In this document: positions 23,857 to 35,803 of the stretch, piece by piece
Layout: each line of letters begins with the position of its first letter
Position numbering within the stretch: the first letter of the stretch is position 1
Source of the DNA: Dryas octopetala
Taxonomy: Eukaryota > Streptophyta > Magnoliopsida > Rosales > Rosaceae
Length of the DNA stretch: 64,000 nucleotides
Assembly (NCBI GenBank): GCA_963921425.1
Contig: OY992836.1
Location: 10,447,304-10,511,303, forward strand
Direction of reading: 5' to 3'
The notes under the pieces: model-generated
Databases searched by the model: none
Told to the model about the DNA's origin: nothing
Seen by the model: only the letters and a program-made list of their open reading frames with translations
Program-made: the position numbers and the translations under genes

Positions 23857-24321
23857 TTCCTCACTTATATTGATTTTAGAAATGTCATTGATAAGTCAAA
23901 GTTAAATATAAGAATCAGCCATGATTGGAAATAACTGTGTGTGTTTTTCTACAAGATGTTCGTTTTTGATTTCATTAGTTAATTTTTGGTTTTTGAGGAA
24001 TCTGCATTAGCAGTTGGGACAATTAGAATGGATGAAGTGTTTATTTCGCAAAACAACACAAAACCAAATATTTCTCAAATTTTCTGTGGTTGCCTGGTTG
24101 GTGACATTTTTAATTTATTTATCATGAGAAGAGACATTAAATCATTGAATTGATTGATTTTTGTGCTCACAATGTGAAGAAATAAAATGCACGCATAACG
24201 GACATAGCAAACAACAAAATTGATTCTTACAAAAGAGAGACCACAAAAATTTTACACTGACAAAATCAAACTCAATTTCTATTCATCTGTCCCTGCATTG
24301 ATTCAGTACAGGATGCAAAAG
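23857..24321. other. convergent spacer ELP4 / CAD3
   Basis: The 465 bases between the 3' ends of ELP4 and CAD3 are AT-rich with no coding signal. They presumably hold both 3' UTRs and polyadenylation sites. Confidence 0.5.
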
Positions 24322-25446
24322 TTAGGAAGTAGGCTTCAATGTGTTTCCGATGTCGATGACAAAACGATATCTGACATCTGCTTTGACAAGGCGTTCCATG
24401 GCAGTGTTCAAATAATCAATTGGGATAACTTCGATGTCAGCTGTTATGTTGTGATTGGCTGCAAAATCAATCATCTCTGGTATCTCCTTCATGCCTCCGA
24501 TGCAACTACCAGCTACTATCTTCCTTCCTGTCATTGTAGAATGTATAGGTGGTTGTCAATGCACAATAATCCATTGCAAATACACAGCCGCCAGGGATTA
24601 GAAGCTACCACCTAAAACCTAATTAACAAGATGGATAGGAAATGTGCGAAGACAAATATCATTAGGTGAAGTTAACTCCTCGCAGTTATGCCATACGCTT
24701 ACCCATGAGCAAAGGAAAAACTGGAAGCTCAAGAGGCTTGTCTGGTGCACCGACCACGACAAGCTTTCCATGAGGCTTCAACAAATCAATCAAAGGCAAC
24801 AGAGGGTGGACTGCAGAAACTCTGGCAATGATACCATCCATTGTGCCCATGGCAGCCTACAAAATCAACTAAACAACATAAGAACATCTCACACACATGA
24901 CAATCCATCACTCAAAGTCATATCATCAAGAAAACTTGTTCAAATAATCACCTGCATCTGATCTTGATCACGACTGACTAAAAATGAATCAGCACCAAGG
25001 TGTTTGATAGATTCTTCCTTCTTATTAGGGGAGGTACTAATGACTGTAACCTTAACCCCCATGGCCTTGGCAAACTTCACAGCCACATGGCCTAGACCAC
25101 CTAAGCCAACCACACCCACATGCATATCAGGTTTGTCAAGTCCAAAATATCTCAAGGGGCTGTAAGTTGTAAGCCCAGCACATAGCAGAGGAGCAGCACC
25201 ATCAAGTGGGAAGTGTCAGGAATGTGAACCACCATGTAGTCAGAGAAATCTCCATATGTGGTGGTTCCGTCATAGTACTTGGCACCGTAGGAGACTATCC
25301 ATTTGGGGCAGTAATTCTCAAGGTTGTTGGCACAACTATCACAAGTTCTGCAACCTCCCACCATGCATCCAACACCTACCTTATCTCCAACCTTGAATTT
25401 TTGTACTTTGTTCCCTACCTCTGTCACTGCACCAACTATCTCGTGC
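24322..25446 (-). pseudogene. CAD3: truncated, frameshifted CAD pseudogene
   Basis: Exons 3 (24952..25446), 4 (24703..24856) and 5 (24322..24527) are recognisable; exons 1 and 2 are absent from the 1.8 kb upstream. Exon 3 has lost 18 bases, removing DEHFVV after SDYMVV, and has a one-base loss in GAAAACTTCC (about 25214-25216) that shifts the frame just before LLCAG. Exon 4 reads GIIARVSA in place of GIIDTVSA. The GLGGLG motif and structural-zinc lobe (GGCRTCDSC) remain readable in separate frames. It is not expected to make enzyme. It lies directly downstream of, and convergent with, ELP4. The conserved part is closest to CAD5 in the [13 protein letters not shown] region. Confidence 0.9.
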
Positions 25447-25542
25447 CTGCATTTCCAAATTAAGTCCACATTTCATTAGTTTATATTTACAAACACTCAA
25501 CTGTTTTACTTTATAGTTAACTTTACAAAAGGTAAACCGTAA

Positions 25543-25660
25543 AAACCGTGCCAATAATACCATCCATTGTTCAGCCTTCAAAATCAACAATTAACGCATT
25601 AATTAGGCCACCCCACACACATGACAATTAATGCACTTAATTAATTAAGGTTAACATCAA
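25543..25660 (-). pseudogene. CAD exon 4 / intron 3 fragment
   Basis: CCATCCATTGTTCAGCCTTC and the following ATTAATTAGGCCA...ACTTAATTAATTAAGGTTA match the exon 4 start and intron 3 of CAD4 and CAD5 (compare 27800-27895). The fragment lies just upstream of CAD3 exon 3, where an intron 2 and exon 2 would be expected. It is a leftover of unequal exchange or a partial duplication. Confidence 0.75.
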
Positions 25661-27298
25661 TCAACGCAACTTAATTTCAAAGAGAGGTTCTTTATGGGAT
25701 CGGCATCCTCTCACATTAAGGTGAGAACCACAACGAATTAGACCACCCTATCAAAGAATTAGTGCTGTTCAAATAATCACATTGAGGTGAAAAATTATGA
25801 CAAGATGACTAACAAAAGAGGAATGAATATATTTGATTGTATTACGAGTGTTAGTATGTATGATTGTGGTCGAATGTGATGCCTCCGAGGTTGTGAAGGA
25901 GGTAATAGTTTGGACGAGCGCTTCAGTCCTGACGGTAAGATCTGTTGGAATTGAGGACCTTCAATCAATCTCTAATCATTAGTTTATGAAAGGAAGAATT
26001 TGCAGAAATATGTTGAGCTTCGAGTATAGGGAGATGAGAGAGTTTGAAAGTGTTGGAACTGAATATACAGAGGAGTGAGATTGCAACAGTAAAGGTCAAA
26101 GGAAGCAGAGTTGCTCCTCTGTTATGTTACAAAAGCATAGCAGCAAGTGTATGTGAGGAGCTCACCGACTGAAGCCTCAACGACAAGTCAAAGACATAAT
26201 AATTAAAGTACAACTAGACATAATAATTACATCACAAGGCTAGGAGTAGGCATTAACGTTAACAGAAAGAGGAGGACTGCTTGTGTTTTAGCCTCTCTAT
26301 TTTTTATGTAGATTGATTATGATTATCGATTGTTATGTGAACAACTCTCTAAGTCTACAACATAAAAGATTTCAACTTATGATTGATTATTATCATCTAC
26401 AACTCATGAGATTGATGATCTATTATCATTTAAATGATATTTATATCAAGTTACATAAAGAACTTGAGAACATAAAATAACTTGAGGAGTTTATTTCAAC
26501 TACTTACATGAGCTTGAGTATCAAATCTTCTTACTTAAATTTCTTAATAACTAAAAAAGTATAAAGTATTTTTTTTTTTTGGTAAAAGTATATATATAAA
26601 GTACTTTAATACAAAATATCTAAGGTAATGATCTCAGTCATTTATTGTGTTCTTGATGATTTTACTATTCAAAGTACAAGACTGATATAGGTTTAATTTT
26701 CTAAAAAAGTTGGCAAGAGCCACATTTTTCAAAACTTTTGCCTTAGTTGAAATCAGCAGAAATATCTAGGAAGATTTGATTTCAACTTACAAGAATTTTG
26801 CCTTTGTGTTAATATCAGTTTAGACATTAACTTCAACAAGATCTTGGATAAAGTTAAGCAGTTTATGGGTTGGTTTATTTCTATCTCTATTTGCTTTAAG
26901 TCTTAATTAAGTGGATTGTCGTTTGTGTGGGGTTGGTTTACACTTTACATCAAGATTTTCCAACAAATTTGCATGCCGATTGAAATCAACAAATAATGGG
27001 GATGGTTCCAATCTCCTTGTGACGTACAGACTCCTATTACGTACAGGAGGGATTATGATTGCAAAAGGAAAAAGATGGACAAATTCCAAAACCTCTTTTG
27101 AAATATGATCCTCAAATCAACAAATTAATCATTCCATTTATTCATTTATTAAAAATACATCCTACCACAATGTGCTCATAATGTGACGGTTCACAAACAT
27201 ATAACAAATAAGAGATAGAAAGTCCGAGACTACAAAGCAAAAGTACTGAATATCTGTTCGATCTTGTCCGGCCATTGATTAAGTTCTGGGTGAAAAAC
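25661..27298. other. intergenic, no gene recognised
   Basis: AT-rich sequence between the CAD3 remnants and the 3' end of CAD4. I see no CAD exon 1 or 2 for CAD3 and no other gene or repeat structure I can name. Confidence 0.55.
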
Positions 27299-28930
27299 TT
27301 AAGTGGCAGACTTCAATGTGTTTCCAATGTCGATAACAAATCGGTATCTAACATCTGCTTTGACAAGTCGCTCCATGGCAGTACTCAGATAATCAATTGG
27401 GATAACCTCGATATCAGATGTTATGTTGTGTTTGGCTGCAAAATCAATCATTTCTTGTGTCTCCTTCATACCTCCAATGAGACTACCAGCTACTATCTTT
27501 CTTCCTATATATTATTGCAAAATAAATAGTTTTTAGTTAATACAAATTCTTCCAAAGCAAATAAATGCAAAACCAACAATGATTAGAAGCTGCCAATTAA
27601 CCAAGGCCTAAAAACAATGAGAATCAAGGATAGCAAATTTAATTTTGCAACAAAAGTCATATGCTTACCCATAAGCAAAGGAAAAACTGGAAGCTCAAGA
27701 GGCTTGTCTGGTGCACCGAGCATGACAAGCTTTCCATGAGACTTCAACAAACCAATCAAAGGCAACAGAGGGTGGACTGCAGAAACTGTGTCAATGATAC
27801 CATCCATTGTTCCCATTGCAGCCTACAAAAATCAACAAAACAACATTAATTAGGCCACACATGAAAATCAATCCACTTAATTAAGGTTAGCATGGATCAA
27901 GGAAATTTGTTCAAATTAATAATCACCTGAATCTGATCTTGATCACGACTAACCAAAAATGAATCAGCACCAAGATGTCCAATTGCTTCCTCTTTCTTAT
28001 TAAGGGAGGTACTAATCACTGTGACCTTAACCCCCATGGCCTTGGCAAACTTGACGGCGACATGGCCTAGACCACCCAGTCCAACCACACCCACATGCAT
28101 ACCAGGCTTGTCAAGTCCAAAATATCTCAAGGGGCTATAAGTTGTAATCCCAGCACATAGCAGAGGAGCAGCTCCATCAAGAGGTAGGTTGTCTGGAATA
28201 CGAACTATAAAGTGCTCATCAGCCACCATAATGTCAGAGTAACCTCCATGTGTTGTGGTTCCATCATAGTACTTGGAATTATAGGTGAGTATCAATTTGG
28301 GACAGTAATTCTCAAGGTTGTCGGCACAACTATCACAAGTGCCGCAAGATCCCACCATGCATCCAACACCTACCTTGTCTCCAACTTTGAATTTTTGTAC
28401 TTTGCTGCCTACCTCTGTCACTACACCAACAATCTCATGCCTTCATTGCCCAATTAATAGTTAATTAAATGGATAGCATATATAATCCAGTTCAAATGGA
28501 TGATTAAAAGAAGACTGCCTAAAACGGCTTATTATATATTGATATGACTACATAGTACATACGTACCCGGGAACCATAGGATAGGTAGAATGCCCCCATT
28601 CATTCTTAACCGAATGAAGGTCCGAATGGCAGATCCCACAGTACAATACTTTGAATGTCACATCTTTCTCTCCAGTTTCCCTGCAACCAAACCCGATCGA
28701 GGGTTCAATTATTGAAACACAAAATGAGCATGATCCTTGAAAAGGAAGATGTATATACCCAGAAAATTAAGCATAAATAAATGAAAAAGGAAATGGATGG
28801 AGATGATGCAATATTATATAATAAATATTAACCTTCTTGAAAAATTGAAGGGAGAGAGAAGACCAGATGAATCTCTGGCAGCCCATCCAATGGCTTTCTT
28901 GGGGTGCTCATGCTCTGGAGATGTCACCAT
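27299..28930 (-). CDS. CAD4: cinnamyl-alcohol / mannitol dehydrogenase (ELI3 type)
   Basis: 361 aa, complement(join(27299..27504, 27669..27822, 27927..28440, 28567..28680, 28833..28930)), intact. The start [20 protein letters not shown] matches the ELI3/mannitol-dehydrogenase clade. Catalytic zinc site CGICHSDLH (Cys50), GHE (71-73), structural cysteines 103, 106, 109 and 117 in GSCGTCDSC...C, LLCAG, and [15 protein letters not shown] (191 onward). After the cofactor motif it reads [10 protein letters not shown] where CAD1, 2, 3 and 8 have STSPNKK, a change shared with CAD5 and CAD6. The exon 3 acceptor is AAG rather than CAG, also shared with CAD5. A (CT)n tract lies right before the start codon, in the 5' leader. 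Confidence 0.93.
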
Positions 28931-28932
28931 AT

Positions 28933-28934
<2 letters not shown>

Positions 28935-28984
<50 letters not shown>
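28935..28984. repeat. (CT)n microsatellite in CAD4 5' leader
   Basis: About 25 CT units (GA on the gene strand) begin a few bases upstream of the CAD4 ATG. CAD5 has a longer homologous tract at 37431-37487; CAD6, 7 and 8 do not. Confidence 0.95.
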
Positions 28985-28988
<4 letters not shown>

Positions 28989-29094
28989 AAGTTATGTGGT
29001 ACTTAGAATTTATGAGACCTTAAAAGAGTGAGAGTGTCAGAAAGATTGAGAGGGTATAACTAGCAATGGTGAAGTCGAAGTGCAACCTTCATGG

Positions 29095-29130
29095 TATATA
29101 TAGTTAGAGGGGTTGGGCTGGGATGACGTA
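29095..29130 (-). promoter_or_regulatory. CAD4 core promoter: TATA box and TGACG motif
   Basis: TATATATAG at 29095-29103 lies about 165 bases upstream of the start codon, and TGACGTA at 29124-29130 is just beyond it, in GGGATGACGTATTGGGTGAG. The TGACG core is what TGA-type bZIP factors bind; it recurs upstream of CAD5, CAD6 and CAD8. A second shared word, GCGTAAGAGCTTAC, is at about 29217. Confidence 0.5.
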
Positions 29131-29939
29131 TTGGGTGAGCAAATACAAGTATACAACTCACACAAAGTTCCAACTTTCTTGGCTGACAAAAAGTACTTCA
29201 CTTACGTCATCCCAATGCGTAAGAGCTTACCACTTATAAATTTTGGTTGGTGATCATAGATAAATTATTATTATTTTATTTACATTAAAAGTAATCAAAT
29301 TAAAGCCATCTTAATCCTAATTTTTTGTCCCATCCTCATAATTTAATTTGCTAACCCTGACAGCCTAGACAAATCATGTTTTGTTGACATGAATTTTAAA
29401 TAATAAATCTTGGCTGCACAAAAGTGAGCGGATCAATTGGCGCCACCAACTATCAATGGACAGATTTTATCTTTTCAAAATTATTATTGACCAAAACAAC
29501 GGACATAATTATTTTTTCGAGCATTCACACATGGTTTGTCGATTTTATATAAGATTTTAACTATGAAATTTTAAACTTTATGAAGCCTCCACAATTCAAA
29601 TTTTATACCTTATGAGAGTATGAGGTGAACTCGTCGATAAATGAGATAAAAAATAGGGGGAGGAAGCCTAAACCTATAACCAAAGCCCAAAATCTTACTG
29701 TTAAAACTTAACATGCAGCTTCCACAAGCCCCGTTAATATACACCCTATGACGGCATGAGATGAACTCGACCATCGGGAAATAGGGTTTGAAATAAGGGG
29801 AGGAAGCCTAAACCTTTAACCCTAAACTCTAAACCCAAAACCCTAACCCCAAATTTATAGTTAAATGTATCAAATATAGTTTGTAATGTACCAAATAATT
29901 TGTAATATAGTTTAGATGTACCATATATAGTTTTTACCA
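29131..29939. other. CAD4 upstream region, no gene
   Basis: Positions 29131-29520 are homologous to the CAD5 upstream region (37620-38230), so the duplication included the promoter. The rest is AT-rich, with CCTAAACC / AACCCTAA words at about 29800-29850 and no gene. Confidence 0.55.
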
Positions 29940-31030
29940 TATATTGTACTTAGTGACATTTCAAGTCATGTCTTGACGCTTCCAAAGTTATACCTTAGAG
30001 TTTCTCCAGTTGTTCCTTAGGGAATCACAAGTTGTCCATGCGTCCTAAGAAATGACTTGAAATGTCTTAATGAACGACTTTTGAAACTCTAGGGTATAAC
30101 TTGGGAAGTGTCAAAACGTGACTTGAAATGTCACTAAGTAGAATTTGAAATGCACCAAGAGTATAAACATTTAAAATCGTTCGAGGTACGAACCAAAATT
30201 CTCAAGGAACGACTTGAGATGCCTTAAGGAACGACTTCTGAAACTTTAGGGTATGACTTGGGAACCGTCAAAACATAACTTGGAATGTCACTGGGTACAA
30301 TTTGAAATGCACCAAAAGTATAAACATTTAAAATTTCTTGAGTTACAAACTGAAATTTTAAATGAACAACTTTAGATGCCTTAAGGAACGACTTCAGATG
30401 CTGTAAGGAATGACTACTGAAACTCTACGGTATGACTTGAGAAGTGTCAAAACATTATTTGGAATGTCACTAGGTATAATTTGAAATGCACCAAGAGTAT
30501 AAACATTTAAAATCTCTCGAGGTACGAAATGAAATTCTCAAGAAACGACTTAGAATGCTTTAAGGAACGACTTGAGATGCCAAAAAGAACGACTTGAGAA
30601 ACTCTAGGGTATGACTTGAGAACCATCAAAACATGACTTGGAATGTCATTGAGTACAATTTGAAATGCACCAAGAGTATAAACATTTAAAATCTCTCAAC
30701 TTACGAATTGAAATTTTTAACGAATGACTTAGAATGCCCTGAGAAGCGACTTCATGAACAACTTCTGAAACTCTAGGGTATGATTTGTGAAATATCAAAA
30801 CATGACTTGGAATCTAACTAGGTAGAATTTGAAATGCACCAATGGTATAAATATTTAAAATCCCTCGAGGTACAAACTAAAGTTGTTAAAGAATGACTTG
30901 GGATGCCCTAATGAACGACTTCTGAAACTCATGGGTATGACTTGGGAACCGTCAAAACATTACTTGAAATGTCAGTCGGTACAATTTGAAATGCACCAAA
31001 TGTACAAGCATTTAAAATCCCTTGAGTTAA
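29940..31030. repeat. tandem array of 157-179-bp units
   Basis: The word GAAATGCACCAAGAGTATAA, with small changes, recurs six times, its TGCACC core starting at 30151, 30308, 30487, 30666, 30835 and 30992. Each unit also carries AACGACTT(G/C)(A/T)GA-like and CTAGGGTATGACTTG blocks. Units are diverged and vary in length. This is a decayed satellite-like array ending about 80 bases before the solo LTR. No coding signal. Confidence 0.88.
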
Positions 31031-31113
31031 AAAAAGGATATTAATACATAAATTTGAGCCTGTACATAAATTTGGCCAGAAATTTGTGCAGCCATAAAAT
31101 CTTTCATTCTTAT

Positions 31114-33808
31114 TGTGAGATCCCATATTTTTCAAAGTTTTATTTTAAATACATTGAGAATTTATTTTGATCATTTTAAGAATTTATTTGGAAATTCAAA
31201 AGGTTTTGGATTTATTTTAAATTTTGTTTTAAATCAGGATTGACCCAAAGTTGACTTTTTAAATTTGTAGACTTTTGATTTTGACTTTGGGCCCGCTAGA
31301 TAGATCTCAAGTCCATGTGTTCGTAGACACGAAGCACGCATAAATCAGAGTTACAATTTGAGAGATACGGACATTTGAAGGGAGGGGCAATTTCGTAATT
31401 TTGCATGAGTGGGTTTTAAATACCCAAATCCAGAATTTTCAGGGGCATTATTACTCTCTCTCCTCTCTCCCCGCGTCTCCCCTCTCTCTTCTCTCTCTAC
31501 CTCCGCTCGCCTTCTCCCCTCGGCAGTCTCGCCGTCCGGCCACCTCTCGACCAGAGACGGGCACCGGCGAGTTCCCATCGCCGTCGCCGACCCCCAGCGG
31601 CCCTCCCCATCGTCGGCCGACCACCGTAGACGGAGAATTGGCGCGAGACAAAAAATGATCTCGTCGACGATCCACCGATCCCGGAGGAGTTACGACGTCG
31701 GACCGGTCGGGTCTCTTTTTTCTCATTGTGGCGAGCCTGAAGGTGGTCTCCGATTATCCAACTGTCTTCCACCGCCGCCGTTTCGAAGGAGAGAAGCAGT
31801 CGGTGGCTCTCGGCGGCGATGCTGCTTTTCCGGCGGTGTCTTGCTGCTCTGAGGGAATGGTTAGTCCCCTCTCGCTGAACTGAACACATGGGTGTGTTCG
31901 GATGAAGTCAATGGGGCCGGAATCGGAAAGCCCCAATCCAAATGCCACTGCCACCGTCGTCTGCGGCGATTCCGGCCACTCTTGGCCGCAGGTTTGGGTG
32001 AGTTTTGCTTCCCTCTGGGTGTTTTTTCTATTGGCTGGATTAAAATTGTGTAATTAGTTGTAAACTAGGAAATTGCAGGTGAAGCACCCACTGCCACTGC
32101 GAGCTCCGCCGCGTGTGACAGTGCTGGTGATTCTATTTCGATGGTTTTGTGTTCTTTTCTGCAAATTTGGGTTTGTTTGTGATGGATTGCAACTGGTTGA
32201 TAGCTCGAGAACTATGAATTCGCGTTATGAGTAGGAAATATGGTGTGGGCAACCACCATTTGTGGCAGCCGACCCTATTTCCGGCCATTGTTCATATTTA
32301 TAGTGATTATTTTACGAACTCTGATTTCGGTTGTGGGCCGCTAACATTATTGAGCTTGATTTGATTGAAATATGTGAATTGCCTTTGTTGAATTGGTGAC
32401 GTTAATGGTTTTTGCTGATTGTGGATTGCTAATTGAATACATGATCAAATGAATTTAAGTTAGTTTGGTTTTGCTGATTGTGATATTTGATGACTCGGTT
32501 AATTATAATTTTGGTGAATCAATTTTGGAGTTGCTGAATAAATGATGATTGTGGGGAGTGAATAGTGTTTGACATGTTGACATGAATGGACAAACCCCAG
32601 AACTTGTTCGGATGACGTTTTCGTGCTATTAGTGCACTATATGAATTGCTAGGGATTGACCATTTGATTGATGATGTTTTACTATTGATTTGATGAGTGG
32701 ATTTTCTTTTGCTTGCAAAGCTTATGGGTTTTATGGTTTTTATATTACTTTTGAAATTTTGAATTAAATGATGAAAAAATGATTTGAGTAAAGCCTGTTT
32801 TGCATTAATAAATTTTAAATGGATTGAATTATTTGCCATGTTTGATCTAAGGGTTATCAAATATTTAAACAAATTATTTAATATACCGTCTAAGTACCCA
32901 CCAGTTATTAAGTAGGTCTTTGGGACCCATCACGGCACACACATAGGCTTTGGGCCGTGTGCCGGGATGCCTCGCCCTTTGGGGGTAGTCTACGTGCACG
33001 TAAGACATTTTGGCTTGTTGTACGACCGCGATTCGACGGTACAAAGGCCACCGTATGTCCACTTGTATGACGGCATTGCGACGGTACAAGGGACATCGTA
33101 AGTCCACTCGCATGACAGCGTTGCGACGGTGCAGGTGGAAGGGCAATCTACGTGCACGTATCACACTTTGGCTTATTGTACGACGGCGATTCGACGGTAC
33201 AAGGGCCATCGTAAGTCCACTTGTATGATGGCGTTGCGACGGTACAAGGGACACCGTAATTCCACTCGCATGACGGCGTTGCGACGGTGCGGGTGGAAGG
33301 TTATGTAGACGGTCCACTTGGTGCGACGGTTTTGTAACGGTACTAGTGTGGAGCTCGTCAAATGGGTACTTATATGGCCAACGTTATTACTAAAAACTTT
33401 ATTAGATAAAAACATTTTTAGTTATTCTTTTTATCAGTTCAAAACGTATTTTTAAAAATTGGGGGTTTTCAAAGAGAATGAGTAGTTTTATAAAATGGTT
33501 TTCAAATGAAAGGTTTTGAAGTTTATTTTGTCCACTCACTGAGAGTTTTTTCTCAAATTTTGTTTATGAAGTTCCCCCAGGTAGTAGCGATCACTGAGGT
33601 CGGACCGTACCACGTCGATGCAACGGGAACCATTTTAATTCGATTTAATTGATTTCATACAGTAAATTTTACATAAATGTTTTGGGCTCACACTATGATT
33701 TATCGAATATATTTATTTATTATGTTAAGTGCATGGCTCATTCTTTGAAAATAGGTTTAAAGGTCAAAGTTTCAGTGTATTTATGAGCCCGAGGTTTGGG
33801 GCGTTACA
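31114..33808. mobile_element. 2.7-kb solo LTR (probably Ty3/gypsy type)
   Basis: Begins TGTGAGATCCC and ends GGGGCGTTACA, so it has TG...CA ends, and is flanked on both sides by the 5-bp duplication CTTAT (31109-31113 and 33809-33813). There is no internal retrotransposon sequence, so it is a solo LTR left by recombination between the two LTRs. It contains a CT-rich then GC-rich block (31455-31850), probably the transcribed leader, and a minisatellite at 33015-33350. Its size and ends suggest a large gypsy element; this family call is an inference. Short open frames inside it are not convincing genes. Confidence 0.9.
33015..33350. repeat. minisatellite inside the solo LTR
   Basis: Repeats of GCGACGGTACAAGG(G/A)(C/A)C..CGTA..TCCACT alternating with GCATGACGGCGTTGCGACGG, in units of about 45-55 bases; a larger copy pair starts at about 33015 and 33177. 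It is clearly richer in CG dinucleotides than its surroundings. Confidence 0.85.
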
Positions 33809-33813
33809 CTTAT

Positions 33814-35803
33814 TCCATATATTTCAATAATCACCAATAACAATATTCAAAGCTTCCTACAAATATCCAACAAGATAACCATATATTTTTTGTTTTGTAG
33901 AGGTCTAAACATACCACCAGCTTAATAACTAAGGCAATATTGCCTAAACCTACTTGCTAAGACCTTTACAAAACCAAAACAAGTTGTAATTAATGTACCA
34001 AACGCTACCCACATGTACAAAATAGCATGGCACCACCTACCCTAATTAATGTGCAAATCAGCACTATATCTAACTAGCTAGTTCTAACTTCAATTCTGCA
34101 ATCTTTTACAAAATATTCATGGCAGCATGTGTGATCTAATTAAAACACCAAATCTTCAATCTTTTTCCATGCTTTGTAAAAAGTGAGCATGTACCACAGC
34201 TTTCTTCTATCCCCAAAAAAGGCAAAACGTACACCACCAACCAATTAACTTGTCGGTCTAAAGATAATTGTTCAGAAAATCTCTCCACTCCACTGCACCT
34301 CATCTATTTGATCTTGTATGTATCCGCTTCGCTTGGTCTTCATATTGGACCACTGAAAACATCAAAGAAACATATATTCTTAAATTTAATCACAAATTCA
34401 TTGATCTCATAAGTTCTATATATTGAATACATGCATGCCTTATTAATCTCAATTTTCAACTAAACATGCATATGCATAAAGAATAAAAGCAAGTGAGAGT
34501 GGTTGAATAGAACTACACAGCACTACAAAACCCACAAAATCAGTGGAACCTAAATCCACCACAAAATCAAACACAAAACTGCTCTAAGCCACAGATCCAG
34601 CCATCCCAAAACCCAACCATAACCTCATTCAGACCCAAAATTGATGTGAGAAATTCTTAGAAATTAAAAAAATTAAAAGCTTAAAATCAAAGTACACCAA
34701 ATAAATTTGAAACCCTAAATGAACAGAATTGGAAGACACAGAAGAATTGGAGACAGAGAAGAATGGAAGAAAGAGAATGCAAGGAAAATTAAAGATATTT
34801 ACCACTAAGAGAGTGTATTGAGGATGTACCGCTCTCGATCTTCTTGTCCTGGTGCAACCATCTGTCGAGAGGATCTTGAAGCGGCGGCGGCAACGACAAG
34901 AGAGAGGCTGGGGTGCGACTGGTTAGGTGAGAAGTGCGTCTGCGAAGGGAGAGGCTAAGAGTCAGATGGTGAAAGAGAGAGAAATGAGAATGACAGAGCA
35001 GTGAGAGTGAGAGAGACAGACGAACTCATCATGAAGTCTTGGAGTGGCGACGACGACGTCGAGTGTGTGAGGCTTAGCTAAGAGAGTTTTTGCGAGTTGC
35101 GACTTTGCGAGAGAGAGAGACAGAGATAGAGAAGTGAGAACTGATCGAGAGTGACTCAAAGGTAGACCTAGGTTTTTGTTAGTATATAGAATTGTGTTTA
35201 GTGTTGGGAGTTAGGTAGGACAAAAAAATTTAAGCGAGAAAAAAAACATTACATATCAGGTGTGTCTAGATGTTAGGACAAAAAATTTATAAGTGGTGTG
35301 TTAAGATATCAGTTGACAATTTAGACTGATGTATTTATAAATTCTTAAAAATATATATATATATATTTCAGTTGAAGAAAACCATGTGATTTCTAATAGA
35401 ATTTAGAAATTAGCTAAAAAATTATTTAATATTATAATTTTTACAATATCAGTCGATTTCAAATTTAATATAAAAGAGACAATATTTATTGACAATATTG
35501 TTGTAGTGTGGCCTACAATATGTAAGGAGGATTATAACAAAGGAAAAGAGAATAAAAGAACACAAACAAATACTTTTTTCGAAATATAATTCTCAAACCA
35601 ACAAACTAATCATTCCATTTATTCGATATTCAAAGTACATGTATCCTATCACATTATGTTCAAAAAGTGACCAAATGTACGTAGGCAAAATAGACAACAA
35701 ACACATATATTGAGATTACAAAAACATAAATTGTGAGACTACAAAACTATAGTCGATTTTTTCTTCAAGTCCCATCATTGATCCAGTTCGAAATGAAAAA
35801 AAA
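33814..35803. other. intergenic with a possible CACTA remnant
   Basis: No gene is recognised. CACTACAAAA at 34521 and TTGTAGTG ending at 35518 could be the ends of a small CACTA-type element enclosing a purine-rich, leader-like segment (34850-35160). Only 8 bases match as inverted repeat and the flanking triplets (CAG, TGG) differ, so this is weak. From about 35590 the sequence is homologous to the flank downstream of CAD6 (from 45005). Confidence 0.4.

Noticed and set aside
29800..29850. CCCTAA-like words as an interstitial telomere repeat
   Set aside because: Only scattered AACCCTAA / CCTAAACC words, not a run of the plant telomere unit.
31401..31954. Overlapping Arg/Pro/Ser-rich reading frames on both strands
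   Set aside because: GC-rich leader of a solo LTR; frames exist on both strands with no domain.
33010..33415. Repeat-encoded frames rich in RRYKGHR / YRRNAV
   Set aside because: Translation of the minisatellite in the solo LTR.
34521..35518. Possible small CACTA element (CACTACAAAA ... TTGTAGTG)
   Set aside because: Inverted match limited to 8 bases, flanking triplets differ, no subterminal repeats; mentioned only as weak.
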